DNA of 24,897 nucleotides, from positions 1-24,897 of the IMG/VR virus record IMGVR_UViG_3300043446_002781. The stretch is one strand, 5' to 3'. This DNA is from a virus. The notes below the pieces were generated by a model. That model did not search any database and was not told the DNA's origin. It worked only from the letters and a program-made list of their open reading frames with translations. Made by a program: the position numbers and the translations under genes. Of this stretch, positions 1 through 7,432 are shown in pieces. Numbering within the stretch: position 1 is the first letter of the stretch; each line of letters begins with the position of its first letter.

Positions 1-646
1 ATTTAAATCTAGGATGGTCAAGAGGTTCAAAACCATTTCCTTGTCCAAATTCGCCTTTAGATCTAGCCCATTGATGACCAAAGATTCTATGCTTGGAAAA
101 TCCACCAGATTCCCATATTTTACCACGTTTTTCGGATCCTGCAACAACCTTTGTTACATCTTCACTATTATAGTAAATATTTCCAAAATCTGGATCACAA
201 GGAAATAAAGATACTAATAATCCAGGTTTAAACAAATTACTTATCTGAATATGATTTAGATAAACAGATCTATATTTCATAAAGAAATAAATTGGCCTTG
301 TTGTAGGATCCAACAACCAATCTAAAGTATAGATCAATTCTTGATCATTATCAATGAGTTCTCTAAACCACTTTAGTTCTTGACGAATATAATCAAGTTC
401 AATGTAATATTCAGGAAGAGGAGTTAAAGTTGCAAATAGAGTATGAATTTCATCAAGAGCAAATTCATATGGAGTTCTACGCATCACTCGCAGAACAGCT
501 TTATCAAATCTATAATCAACCCATCGACGAGAATAATTTAATTCATTCTCATTAAAATATTCTTGTACTAAATCTTCAATATCTTTACCATTAATATCAT
601 ATGGTGGACGATATTTTCTATTTTTAAATCTACGATACCAACTCAT
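1..646 (-). CDS. Hypothetical phage protein, 3' end outside window
   Basis: An open frame of 215 codons starts with ATG at 646 and runs off the left edge without a stop. Its first residues read MSWYRRFKNRKYRPPYD. The product is rich in Tyr, Arg, Asp and aromatic residues and has no signal peptide or membrane segment. Its ATG overlaps the TGA of the upstream gene (ATGA), which implies translational coupling. I do not recognise the family. The local composition (YGxW, FGxGNGFEP near the cut end) suggests a soluble globular protein, possibly structural, but nothing visible assigns a role. The frame is long, uninterrupted and matches the strand and packing of all its neighbours, so I am confident it is a gene. 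Confidence 0.8.
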   Translation of the reverse strand, partial: MSWYRRFKNRKYRPPYDINGKDIEDLVQEYFNENELNYSRRWVDYRFDKAVLRVMRRTPYEFALDEIHTLFATLTPLPEYYIELDYIRQELKWFRELIDNDQELIYTLDWLLDPTTRPIYFFMKYRSVYLNHIQISNLFKPGLLVSLFPCDPDFGNIYYNSEDVTKVVAGSEKRGKIWESGGFSKHRIFGHQWARSKGEFGQGNGFEPLDHPRFK

Positions 647-1008
647 TCTTTAGATTCCAAAAATTTATCAAGATTATCTAGATCATCTCTAAGTTCTTTT
701 TCTTTCTTTTGGTCGTGATAATAAGACCAGAGAGCATTGTGAACATCCATAAGTTCACTCACCCAGAAACCAGCAGGATAAACTCCAAGTGCATCTTGGA
801 GCCCACGATGACTAGTTCCTTCACTTTCTGCTTTACACATAATGTAACAGATTGCCTGAATCATATCAAGTTTGTCTTCTTCAGAAAGCATAAAATACTT
901 TCCTACTGCTCGTTCAACTCCTTCTTTATGGGATTTTTGAAGTTGTTTGCAGGCGTCAGAATCCCACCATTCTTGCAGTGCTTTACCAAATTCGTTAGGT
1001 TCAGTCAT
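643..1008 (-). CDS. Conserved-type cyanophage hypothetical protein, 121 aa
   Basis: A 121-residue soluble protein begins MTEPNEFGKALQEWW and is mostly helical and charged, with a Lys/Glu/Asp-rich C-terminus (about residues 98-121). It has three Cys and no membrane segment or known catalytic motif. The start overlaps the end of the upstream HNH gene by 8 bp and the stop overlaps the next gene by 4 bp, so it sits in a translationally coupled set. The sequence has the look of a small cyanomyovirus protein, but I cannot name a function. Confidence 0.85.
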   Translation of the reverse strand: MTEPNEFGKALQEWWDSDACKQLQKSHKEGVERAVGKYFMLSEEDKLDMIQAICYIMCKAESEGTSHRGLQDALGVYPAGFWVSELMDVHNALWSYYHDQKKEKELRDDLDNLDKFLESKE

Positions 1009-1477
1009 AATGATACTGCTTCCACTCCTCTACATTAGTTTTTTCAAGATCAAAAATCATTTTGTTCACTGGAGCTCTTGGTTTTCTTGCAAGTTTCATT
1101 CCAGTATGTTCCAAAAGCATACTACCTTTTTTTGTATTGCATGAACTACATGCAACGACTAAATTTTCCCAAGTATCTTCTCCACCCCTTGAACGAGGGA
1201 GCACATGATCTATGGTTAGTTTAGATCTTGCACCACAATATTGGCAAGTATGATTGTCCCTCTTATAGATCATAGACCTAGAAGGTGTAATATTCATGAT
1301 CTTAGACAGAGGTAACTTTACATAATCCAGTAGACGAATAACTCTACTTGAGAGAACTTGGGCCTTTTCTTTTAGAAGAAGAACGATGGCTCTTTTCCAA
1401 TTTGTAAAATTAATTGGTTCATAACTAGAATTTAAAACCAATATTGTCTTATAGGGTTCTATTGGTAACTCATGCAT
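1001..1477 (-). CDS. HNH endonuclease
   Basis: A 158-residue HNH nuclease of the cyanobacterial/cyanophage type. The N-terminal part (residues 12-60) carries the family's 'VLNSSYEPINFTNWKRAIVL' element. The nuclease core follows: CQYCG (Cys78, Cys81), LTIDHVLPRSRGG with the Asp90-His91 pair, Asn105, and a second knuckle CSSCN (Cys110, Cys113). The four Cys bind structural zinc, and the DH...N residues form the beta-beta-alpha metal site that cuts DNA. Such nucleases can be free-standing homing enzymes or, in tailed phages, act with terminase. No terminase lies nearby, so the biological role is open. It overlaps the downstream gene by 8 bp. Domain identity is very secure. Confidence 0.95.
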   Translation of the reverse strand: MHELPIEPYKTILVLNSSYEPINFTNWKRAIVLLLKEKAQVLSSRVIRLLDYVKLPLSKIMNITPSRSMIYKRDNHTCQYCGARSKLTIDHVLPRSRGGEDTWENLVVACSSCNTKKGSMLLEHTGMKLARKPRAPVNKMIFDLEKTNVEEWKQYHYD

Positions 1478-1506
1478 GACCTTTTTTATGAGCTATCACT
1501 ATCTAG

Positions 1507-1740
1507 TCAAGAACCAAATGGACCCCAACGACCCCTTTTGGAGTCATCGTCACCATTCATTCTCTCTTCCAACTTGTCGATGAGTTTATCTGCAGAAATG
1601 AGATTGTCAATGTCCATAATCATTTCAGCAATGTGTTTACCAACAAATGGTTTTTCTTGACGGGCTGCATAAGCCAATGCATTACGCAATGCAGCTTCCG
1701 CTTCTCTCAAACTAGTTTCTACAGATTCAGACAGTGCCAT
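1507..1740 (-). CDS. Small phage hypothetical protein, 77 aa
   Basis: A 77-residue protein starting MALSESVETSLREAEAALRNAL. The first 60 residues look like two or three amphipathic helices rich in Ala, Glu and Leu. The tail (KRGRWGPFGS) is basic and Gly-rich. There is no signal peptide, membrane segment or metal motif. It lies 2 bp after the preceding small gene and 29 bp before the HNH gene. The helical part could support a small oligomer, but no function can be assigned. Confidence 0.8.
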   Translation of the reverse strand: MALSESVETSLREAEAALRNALAYAARQEKPFVGKHIAEMIMDIDNLISADKLIDKLEERMNGDDDSKRGRWGPFGS

Positions 1741-1742
1741 AA

Positions 1743-1904
1743 TTAAAAAATAGGATTTGATCGTTTTTGTTGAAATTCTTCTACAATTTCTAGAATTCGT
1801 CTAGAGGTTTTCTTTGCTGCATCTTCATTCCAACTTTCATTGGAAAGATTCAAACTATAAATTTCATTTGAAATTGCATCAATCAGTTTATCGTAATTAG
1901 TCAT
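1743..1904 (-). CDS. Small hypothetical protein, 53 aa
   Basis: A 53-codon frame starts MTNYDKLIDAISNEIY and stops with TAA. Its ATG overlaps the TGA of the upstream gene (ATGA), and it ends 2 bp before the next ATG, exactly filling the space between two genes. The peptide is predicted helical and charged (SWNEDAAKKTSRRILEIVEE). The tight fit, coupling and normal composition support a real gene. No family is recognised. Confidence 0.7.
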   Translation of the reverse strand: MTNYDKLIDAISNEIYSLNLSNESWNEDAAKKTSRRILEIVEEFQQKRSNPIF

Positions 1905-2137
1905 TTTTTTGCGCCGTATAACAAATTGTGATAATAAAGAATGTCAGGATTCTCCAAATCTTTGCAACGAGGATAATAGATACCATCTTTATAACAAGCG
2001 TCTTTGGGATCTTGTTTATCATATTTTAACACAAGATCAGGAGGTTCTCTAAAATTACACCATTCTCCTTGAGCTCTCATAAAATTATCAAAACAGAGTC
2101 CAGCAACAAATGGAGCAAGTAGTTGAAGAGTATACAT
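1901..2137 (-). CDS. Small protein with hydrophobic N-terminus, 78 aa
   Basis: I choose the ATG at 2137 because it overlaps the upstream stop as TGATG. The frame could extend to a GTG at 2143. The product begins MYTLQLLAPFVAGLCF, a short hydrophobic stretch that could be a signal or membrane anchor. A polar domain with three more Cys (CNF, CYKD, CKD) and many aromatic and acidic residues follows. The Cys content after a hydrophobic leader would fit an exported or membrane-attached small protein. No family is recognised. Confidence 0.75.
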   Translation of the reverse strand: MYTLQLLAPFVAGLCFDNFMRAQGEWCNFREPPDLVLKYDKQDPKDACYKDGIYYPRCKDLENPDILYYHNLLYGAKK

Positions 2138-2850
2138 CAACACTCATCCATTCCGAGAGGTTGTGTTACCTTACGCAACAGATAAGAACCATCACCCCGA
2201 TCAATCCAATGAACTTGATCACCTTCTTTCAGATTTGCTGCCTCCAAAAGATCATCAGGGAAAGTTACAAAGTATTCAGCACTTGGACCATCTACTTCAA
2301 CAGGAAGAACCCACTTCTTTACTTTATTTTCTTTTACTACGATCTTTTCTGTAGATCCGACTTTGCGTTTGGTTACAGTCTTACCACCATCGGGAGACTC
2401 ATACACCCATCCGTCTTCATACTTCAAACGAGTTGGATCATTCCTACTATAATCATGATAATTCTCAGAGTGTTCTTCTGGATAGTAGTTTTCTTCCCAG
2501 AAATCATTCCATGCACCTTGACACTCTGGAGAAGGATCATCTTTATCACAACTCAGAGGTTCTTTGTGTTTAGAAAGATACTCTAAATCACTATGACCCC
2601 AAGGCGGCATACATGAATCTTCTTGTTTTGATTTAACTACAGTTTCATTCCAAGCAAGTTTGAATTTAACATCAAACTCTTCCAAATAATAACCAAGAAA
2701 CTCATAAGCAGCATTAGCCATGGCTTCTGCTCTATCATAATCGTGGTTTTGAATTGACTCCGTTACAACGTCAATCATTTCACGAGCAGAACAAATCTTA
2801 GATGTTACCATCTCAAGTTCATTCATCACTTCCCAAACTTTACTCGTCAT
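2137..2850 (-). CDS. Phage protein with AbrB/SpoVT-like C-terminal domain
   Basis: A 237-residue protein that reads as three parts. Residues 1-70 are helical. The middle (about 75-185) is acidic and Tyr/Trp-rich, with a segment resembling phage repeat-type beta regions (DGWVYESPDGG). The C-terminal 50 residues resemble a swapped-hairpin AbrB/MraZ-type domain: a strand, then FPDDLLEAANLKEGDQV, then a charged hairpin (DRGDGSYLLRKV). Such domains usually bind DNA as dimers, often as repressors or antitoxins. The large N-terminal extension is not typical of antitoxins. The start overlaps the upstream gene by 11 bp. The gene is certain; the domain call is moderate and a regulatory role is only inferred. 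Confidence 0.8.
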   Translation of the reverse strand: MTSKVWEVMNELEMVTSKICSAREMIDVVTESIQNHDYDRAEAMANAAYEFLGYYLEEFDVKFKLAWNETVVKSKQEDSCMPPWGHSDLEYLSKHKEPLSCDKDDPSPECQGAWNDFWEENYYPEEHSENYHDYSRNDPTRLKYEDGWVYESPDGGKTVTKRKVGSTEKIVVKENKVKKWVLPVEVDGPSAEYFVTFPDDLLEAANLKEGDQVHWIDRGDGSYLLRKVTQPLGMDEC

Positions 2851-3016
2851 GGAGATCTTGTTGAATTGCTTGTTCCATAATAACTTGAATTTCCTTATCT
2901 GTCAACCCATTCAACCAAGACCATCTTGGATCTTTTGGATTCCACTCAAATGCATATGAACCATCTGAGTTTTGAGTTACATTGAGACCGGATTCGTGTA
3001 ATTGTTTATTTTCCAT
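2840..3016 (-). CDS. Small hypothetical protein, 58 aa
   Basis: I take the ATG at 3016 (MENKQLHESGLNVTQNSDGS) as the start. It lies inside the last codons of the upstream carbamoyltransferase (overlap 11 bp), the coupling style used throughout this region. The longer version would need a TTG at 3037. The peptide has a beta-hairpin-like segment (NSDGSYAFEWNPKDPRW) followed by an acidic helix. The segment looks like the small proteins of cyanomyoviruses that contain a WNP-DP-W element. Function unknown. Confidence 0.75.
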   Translation of the reverse strand: MENKQLHESGLNVTQNSDGSYAFEWNPKDPRWSWLNGLTDKEIQVIMEQAIQQDLHDE

Positions 3017-4538
3017 ATAATTGGTGTGTTTCTTCAAACCAGAGATACTCCAAATGGGAGTTAATTAGAGTGTTAAGTGCATCCGTTGGAGTTTCTACTA
3101 AAGGTTGGCCAGCTAAATTTAAACTAGTATTTAAAAGTATACCATGTCCTGATAATTTTTTGAACTCTTGCAAAAGTTCATATAAATATCCATCATTTTT
3201 AGAAACAGTTTGAATTCTACAAGTATTATCAACATGAGTTACTCCAGGTATTATTCTAACATATTCCGTTCTGACTGGAAAACATATAGTCATAAAAGGA
3301 CTTGATTTGATTTTACCCATATCAAAGTAAATACTAGCATCTTCTTCCAATACTACACAGGCAAAAGGACGATACCATTCTCTTTTTTTAATTTTATTTA
3401 CAATATCTTTTGCATCTGGATTAAGTGCATTAAAAAATATAGAACGATTTCCTAGAGCTCTCTGACCGGATTCTGCCAACTTAGTATAAACGGCGACGGA
3501 TTTATTTTTATCCAACAAATTGGCAATATTTTTTATTGAAGTTGTTTTACCTTTATATGAAGAAACATCATAACATGTACCATGAAAAAAGGATGTTTCA
3601 ATGGGATTTGGAATTTTTCCAGTCAATTCAAAATAAGAATTCATTGCAGCACCAATACTTACCCCATTGTCATTGCATATTGGTTCAAAATAAAACTCCA
3701 CATCAGGAAATCTCCGCAAATAATAGTAATTTGCGACAACATTCATACCATACCCACCAGAAATGCAAACCTTCTTGATTCCGGTTTTTTGTATTGAATC
3801 TTCTATTAAATCTCCTATTATTTTTTGCGTTTGTTGTTGAACCTCATAACAAAAGTCTGCATGTAATTGATAATTATCTGGTTCTACTTTTTTAATTGGT
3901 TTTATTTCTGGATTCTGTTGCAGGATCAAATTATCAAATAATTTATTTGAAGATCCATAAGATGAAAGCCCCATTGCTTTTCCACAATCATCTGGCGTAT
4001 TTCCAATTAACACCGAAGCCATGTCATATAATCCACCCACTCCAACTTTACCCCAAGGAAAATCAAATGAAGAAAAACCATCTACAGCTTTTTTATAAAT
4101 TAAAGTATTTTTGTCTCTGTTGAATATAAAAACACTTTCTACCTCAACAATATTGGCTTTTATTTCAGATCCAGATCCATCAGCTACAACAACTAAACTT
4201 TCGTCAAATTTACTATTGTAAAAAGCAATAGAAGCGTGATTCAAATGATGGTCTTGTTGCAACACCAACTTTACATTTGGATTATATTTTTTACATACTT
4301 CAAAAATTGTTGATATAGTCTCATCTCCGTTTTGTGGTTTAAAATTAGATACACAAAGTATATCCAATTTTTCTTTCAGTTTATGAGAAAGCGTGTTTAC
4401 TAAATTTAATATTACTTTTTTATTATAATCATACTTCTTTCTGGTAAATCTTTCTATTAAAAAATATTTTTCCACATTACCATTATCAAGAAGACATATT
4501 GAAGAATTATGTCCTAAATGAACACTTAATATTAACAT
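3006..4538 (-). CDS. NodU/TobZ-family O-carbamoyltransferase (island B)
   Basis: A 510-residue carbamoyltransferase of the NodU/CmcH/TobZ family, which makes carbamoyl-adenylate from carbamoyl phosphate and ATP and moves the carbamoyl group to a hydroxyl of a sugar or similar acceptor. The Kae1-like part shows the metal-binding HHLNH (His97, His101), DGSG (120-123), GKAMGLSSYG and SGGYGMNVVANY. The C-terminal part shows RALGNRSI, REWYRPFA, VTHVDNTCRIQTV and LLNTSLNLAGQPLVETP. All are hallmarks of active members. It is a little shorter than cellular homologues. It is the last gene of the sugar-modification chain and overlaps the preceding GT25-like gene by 7 bp, so the acceptor is probably a glycan. 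It differs greatly from the second carbamoyltransferase at 21683. Confidence 0.95.
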   Translation of the reverse strand: MLILSVHLGHNSSICLLDNGNVEKYFLIERFTRKKYDYNKKVILNLVNTLSHKLKEKLDILCVSNFKPQNGDETISTIFEVCKKYNPNVKLVLQQDHHLNHASIAFYNSKFDESLVVVADGSGSEIKANIVEVESVFIFNRDKNTLIYKKAVDGFSSFDFPWGKVGVGGLYDMASVLIGNTPDDCGKAMGLSSYGSSNKLFDNLILQQNPEIKPIKKVEPDNYQLHADFCYEVQQQTQKIIGDLIEDSIQKTGIKKVCISGGYGMNVVANYYYLRRFPDVEFYFEPICNDNGVSIGAAMNSYFELTGKIPNPIETSFFHGTCYDVSSYKGKTTSIKNIANLLDKNKSVAVYTKLAESGQRALGNRSIFFNALNPDAKDIVNKIKKREWYRPFACVVLEEDASIYFDMGKIKSSPFMTICFPVRTEYVRIIPGVTHVDNTCRIQTVSKNDGYLYELLQEFKKLSGHGILLNTSLNLAGQPLVETPTDALNTLINSHLEYLWFEETHQLYGK

Positions 4539-5389
4539 TTTTCTAAGAACTTGTTTATATCTTCTAGTTTTACTCTCATAGTCATTTTATCATCATTTGG
4601 TTTACCATAAGTAAAAAAATCTTCCAATGGAAATTTGTGATGATAATTTTTCCACCAATCTCTTATCAATCTACCAATAATTATATCTATAGGATACATT
4701 TTATTTCCATTTTGTACATTATCTCCACCTAAATCTGGATTAAGATTAAAAAGCGGTACTGAATAAGTAACTCCAATATCAAATAAATTAGCGTCGTGTA
4801 TGACTTCGACTTTACTATATCTTTTATGGTAAGAATTATCCCTATAAGTTAATCTATACTTACCGTCACGATACATCAAATCTTTAACTTTTTTTGCATA
4901 TGAACGATTGATTAGATATGCAGCACCAGCCCCGTATCTATTTCTTTTGTGTAAAAACATAGGAATCGATAATCCATCCTCTGAATATGGACTACAAAAA
5001 TAAAGTTGAACGCACTCCCAATTTTCTGGCAAATTATTTTCAAAGTAAGTCCAATCAAAATTCCAATACTTAATATTTTCCATTGACAGATCATCTTCCA
5101 TCATGATACAAGTTTCTGATGGATAGGTGTCATACCACTTTATAATCGTTTCAATATTGTTTAATGCAACTGACATTGAGGACAAAGAATCTAAAATTTC
5201 CTCCTCTACAACTATATGTTTCCACTCATCGTATTTTGAAATGTGATACTTAGAAGCATTAACTCTATGGTAATTTGTTATACCCCAATGATTAAATTGA
5301 GATACCATCGATTCCATTCTATCAACCCTATGCTCTAGATTGATATAGTAAATTGGCGGAAACCCTTTAAGTTTATTTTCTAAGTCCAT
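4532..5389 (-). CDS. GT25-like glycosyltransferase (copy 1)
   Basis: A 285-residue protein of the glycosyltransferase family 25 type (LOS/LPS sugar transferases and collagen galactosyltransferases). The signature begins at residue 13 with YYINLEHRVDRMESM. It continues with a conserved VNASKY segment, a SVALNN helix, and MMEDD (Glu98-Asp99-Asp100), the acidic metal/nucleotide-sugar motif. AGAAYLINRSYAKKV follows. The C-terminal tail EDFFTYGKPNDDKMT is shared with three of the four paralogs further upstream. There is no membrane segment, so it is presumably cytoplasmic. Its ATG overlaps the amidinotransferase stop as TAATG. Donor sugar and acceptor (LPS, O-antigen or a phage protein) cannot be read from sequence. 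Confidence 0.88.
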   Translation of the reverse strand: MDLENKLKGFPPIYYINLEHRVDRMESMVSQFNHWGITNYHRVNASKYHISKYDEWKHIVVEEEILDSLSSMSVALNNIETIIKWYDTYPSETCIMMEDDLSMENIKYWNFDWTYFENNLPENWECVQLYFCSPYSEDGLSIPMFLHKRNRYGAGAAYLINRSYAKKVKDLMYRDGKYRLTYRDNSYHKRYSKVEVIHDANLFDIGVTYSVPLFNLNPDLGGDNVQNGNKMYPIDIIIGRLIRDWWKNYHHKFPLEDFFTYGKPNDDKMTMRVKLEDINKFLEKC

Positions 5390-6351
5390 TATTCCCTTTC
5401 AAGATCTAATGTAACACAGTGGAAAATCCCACTTAATGTTCTTCCATGTCTCATGGGAAGCATTGCACACTCTATACCATGTTTTTCCAATTCTTTTCTA
5501 GTCGGCTCTTGATGTTCTTCCAAAGCAACTAGATTTGGATTCACACTGAATAGATTCATATTAACCCATTCTGAAGCATGATTATAACCTGGATAATATC
5601 CAATATCTACAGGTTCTGGACACCAGACTACATCCCAGTTTCTAAAAGGTTCTGGAAGAACATCCACAGATTTAATTCTTTCTGGATTTAATAACATTAA
5701 ACCTTCACGAAGAAATGCAATCGTGGTGTCTATATGCATGTAACTATAAACACCTTGAAGGAGATGTACTTTTGCACGATTTCCAAGCATTTCTTGCAAT
5801 AAATTAGCTCCAGCAATATTTCCACTATTTGATACAAGATACAAAATATCATCATTTGCACGAATGATGTTTGCCGCATCAAAAGCAGGAGTAACTTCTG
5901 TGAGTGCAAGAGTATTTTTATCTCCTACACAATTTTCATTGTAAAGTTCTTTCTGATGTTTGCAAGGAACAATGATGGTTGTATCTAGACGATCAATTAC
6001 AGCTTTCCATGCATCTTTTCTGCATTCCAATGCCATTGGAGTTGCTACAGTAAGATCTTTATGAGTAAAAATTACATCTCTGGGACAAAAATTGTAATAG
6101 TCTGTTGTCGTTCTTTTTGCCCTTACAACTTCTACATCTTCACCCAACAGAAATTTAACAAAAGTTTCTAGATCTTCGTTAGCTTCATCTATAACTTGTT
6201 GGGGATATGGACCTACTGGAACATCCGAAACATCTTTTCTATCTGCATAATTAATTGTACGAACACTAAGATCTACTTCAGGAACTCTTGCATAATCTGC
6301 AACTCCCACAATTACTTTTTTTAATTTATCCCATTCATTTTGACTATTCAT
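5389..6351 (-). CDS. Amidinotransferase (GATM/StrB family)
   Basis: A 320-residue enzyme of the glycine/inosamine amidinotransferase family, which transfers the amidino group of arginine to an amine to give a guanidino product. Key residues are in place: CPRD (Arg91-Asp92), FDAANI (Asp158), the catalytic His206-Asp208 pair in YMHIDTTIAF, and the nucleophilic Cys312 in SGIFHCVTLDLERE at the extreme C-terminus. The length is close to StrB-type enzymes and it has no transit peptide. It is coupled by overlap to a 2OG oxygenase upstream and a GT25-like gene downstream. With a DegT/StrS-type aminotransferase two genes upstream, a role in making a guanidino-sugar or amidinating an amino group on a glycan or protein is plausible. 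An arginine deiminase activity is the main alternative. Confidence 0.92.
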   Translation of the reverse strand: MNSQNEWDKLKKVIVGVADYARVPEVDLSVRTINYADRKDVSDVPVGPYPQQVIDEANEDLETFVKFLLGEDVEVVRAKRTTTDYYNFCPRDVIFTHKDLTVATPMALECRKDAWKAVIDRLDTTIIVPCKHQKELYNENCVGDKNTLALTEVTPAFDAANIIRANDDILYLVSNSGNIAGANLLQEMLGNRAKVHLLQGVYSYMHIDTTIAFLREGLMLLNPERIKSVDVLPEPFRNWDVVWCPEPVDIGYYPGYNHASEWVNMNLFSVNPNLVALEEHQEPTRKELEKHGIECAMLPMRHGRTLSGIFHCVTLDLERE

Positions 6352-6848
6352 TTTATAACTCCCGTGACTTGAATCGCATATCTATCTTTCATACTAAAAT
6401 TATAAAATGCATGTATTTCATCATAGTTCCAATAAAAACAATCTCCAGATTTCCACTTACAATGTGCAATATCTTTAATCTGTAAGATTTGTCCTGGTGA
6501 ACTGTCCTCCAACATAACCATACATCTCATCACTTTATCCGAATCCACATCATTTATTTCCACATATCTACCATATAAATCGGTATGAAGAGGTAAATAT
6601 TGGCCAGGTTTGAAATGATTGACTGCAGGAGCTACTTTGTCCCAAAAACCAAAATGGGGAATAATATAATCATCCACACACTTTGGCATAGGATTTGGTA
6701 ATTGATACTTATAAATGGAAAGTTTTTCCTTACTATGACCAGACATCAAGTATTGATCAACCAACTCCTCATCTTTATGAGTGGCTAAAACATAATCAAG
6801 ATTATAAAAATCCTCAATATTCCAATTTGGTTCTATATAACTAATCAT
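6348..6848 (-). CDS. 2OG-Fe(II) oxygenase, single domain
   Basis: A compact 166-residue non-heme iron, 2-oxoglutarate-dependent oxygenase. The iron triad is His88-x-Asp90 (YLPLHTDLYG) and His146 (NYDEIHAFYN). Arg156 (KDRYAIQVTG) is placed to bind the 2OG carboxylate. The fold resembles aspartyl/asparaginyl beta-hydroxylase or phytanoyl-type cupin oxygenases common in marine phages. It is joined to both neighbours by ATGA-type 4-bp overlaps, between the aminotransferase and the amidinotransferase, which points to hydroxylation of an intermediate or of a residue in the same pathway. The substrate is unknown. Confidence 0.85.
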   Translation of the reverse strand: MISYIEPNWNIEDFYNLDYVLATHKDEELVDQYLMSGHSKEKLSIYKYQLPNPMPKCVDDYIIPHFGFWDKVAPAVNHFKPGQYLPLHTDLYGRYVEINDVDSDKVMRCMVMLEDSSPGQILQIKDIAHCKWKSGDCFYWNYDEIHAFYNFSMKDRYAIQVTGVIK

Positions 6849-7432
6849 TTAAACACTGACATTTGAGTTAAATCCGGGTAATCCCTGTGGCTCCATTTTT
6901 TACCGGGAATTTTTTTCCGCTCATTTAGTAATTCAATTCCGATTTTGGCCACCTCAGGAGTCATGTAATAATGATACCCTATAGTAGTTATATCCTGTTC
7001 GGCCCATGGACGACTAAGATCACGACCATCATAAGACATTTTTTTAAGTGTATCATAATCTTCTTTATTTTGCAACAAAATTGCACCACCTCGGCCAAGG
7101 TTTAAATGTTTTTTAAACTGAAAACTTAAACACATAAATGTCCCAGGAATATATGTATTTTCACCCCAAAGAACAGCTGCATCGATGATGTTTGTAAATC
7201 CCAAGTAGTAATAATCATACCACTCTTCTTCAGTCCAATACCAATTCAATCCCAGTTTCATACAAGTCATTGGAACTGACACATAGGTTCTTTTTGGAAG
7301 TGTGATATTATCTTCTTGAGTATGTCTCAAACAAAGTTCTAAAGCATGAGTACACGAATCAGTAGCTACTGCATATGGAGCTCCAAAAAACTCTGCAATT
7401 TGATTCTCAAACTCAGTAACATACTCAAACAT
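6845..7432 (-). CDS. Minimal DegT/DnrJ/EryC1/StrS-type aminotransferase
   Basis: A 195-residue protein related to PLP-dependent sugar aminotransferases. Recognisable elements are GAPYAVATDSCTHALELCL (cofactor phosphate region), NIIDAAVLWG (Asp84, pyridine nitrogen contact), MCLSFQFKKHLNLGRGGAILL (PLP Lys most likely Lys108) and YHYYMTPEVAKIGIELL. Ordinary family members have about 370-400 residues. This one lacks a long middle stretch and the whole C-terminal small domain, yet the catalytic residues are kept and the frame is intact. It overlaps both neighbours (4 and 8 bp), which argues against decay. It may be a reduced but active enzyme, a complex partner, or a non-catalytic relative. In the StrS family the product would be an amino sugar or aminocyclitol. 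Confidence 0.85.
   Translation of the reverse strand: MFEYVTEFENQIAEFFGAPYAVATDSCTHALELCLRHTQEDNITLPKRTYVSVPMTCMKLGLNWYWTEEEWYDYYYLGFTNIIDAAVLWGENTYIPGTFMCLSFQFKKHLNLGRGGAILLQNKEDYDTLKKMSYDGRDLSRPWAEQDITTIGYHYYMTPEVAKIGIELLNERKKIPGKKWSHRDYPDLTQMSVFK

Noticed and set aside
709-1144. Plus-strand frames opposite the HNH and 121-aa genes
   Set aside because: Antisense to well-supported genes, with Phe/His/Ser-rich products and no plausible start region. All other plus-strand frames in the window fail for the same reasons.
2110-2586. Plus-strand frame of 158 codons
   Set aside because: It lies wholly across the convincing minus-strand gene 2137-2850, has a low-complexity Phe/Ile/Leu-rich product and no ribosome binding site; it is an antisense shadow.
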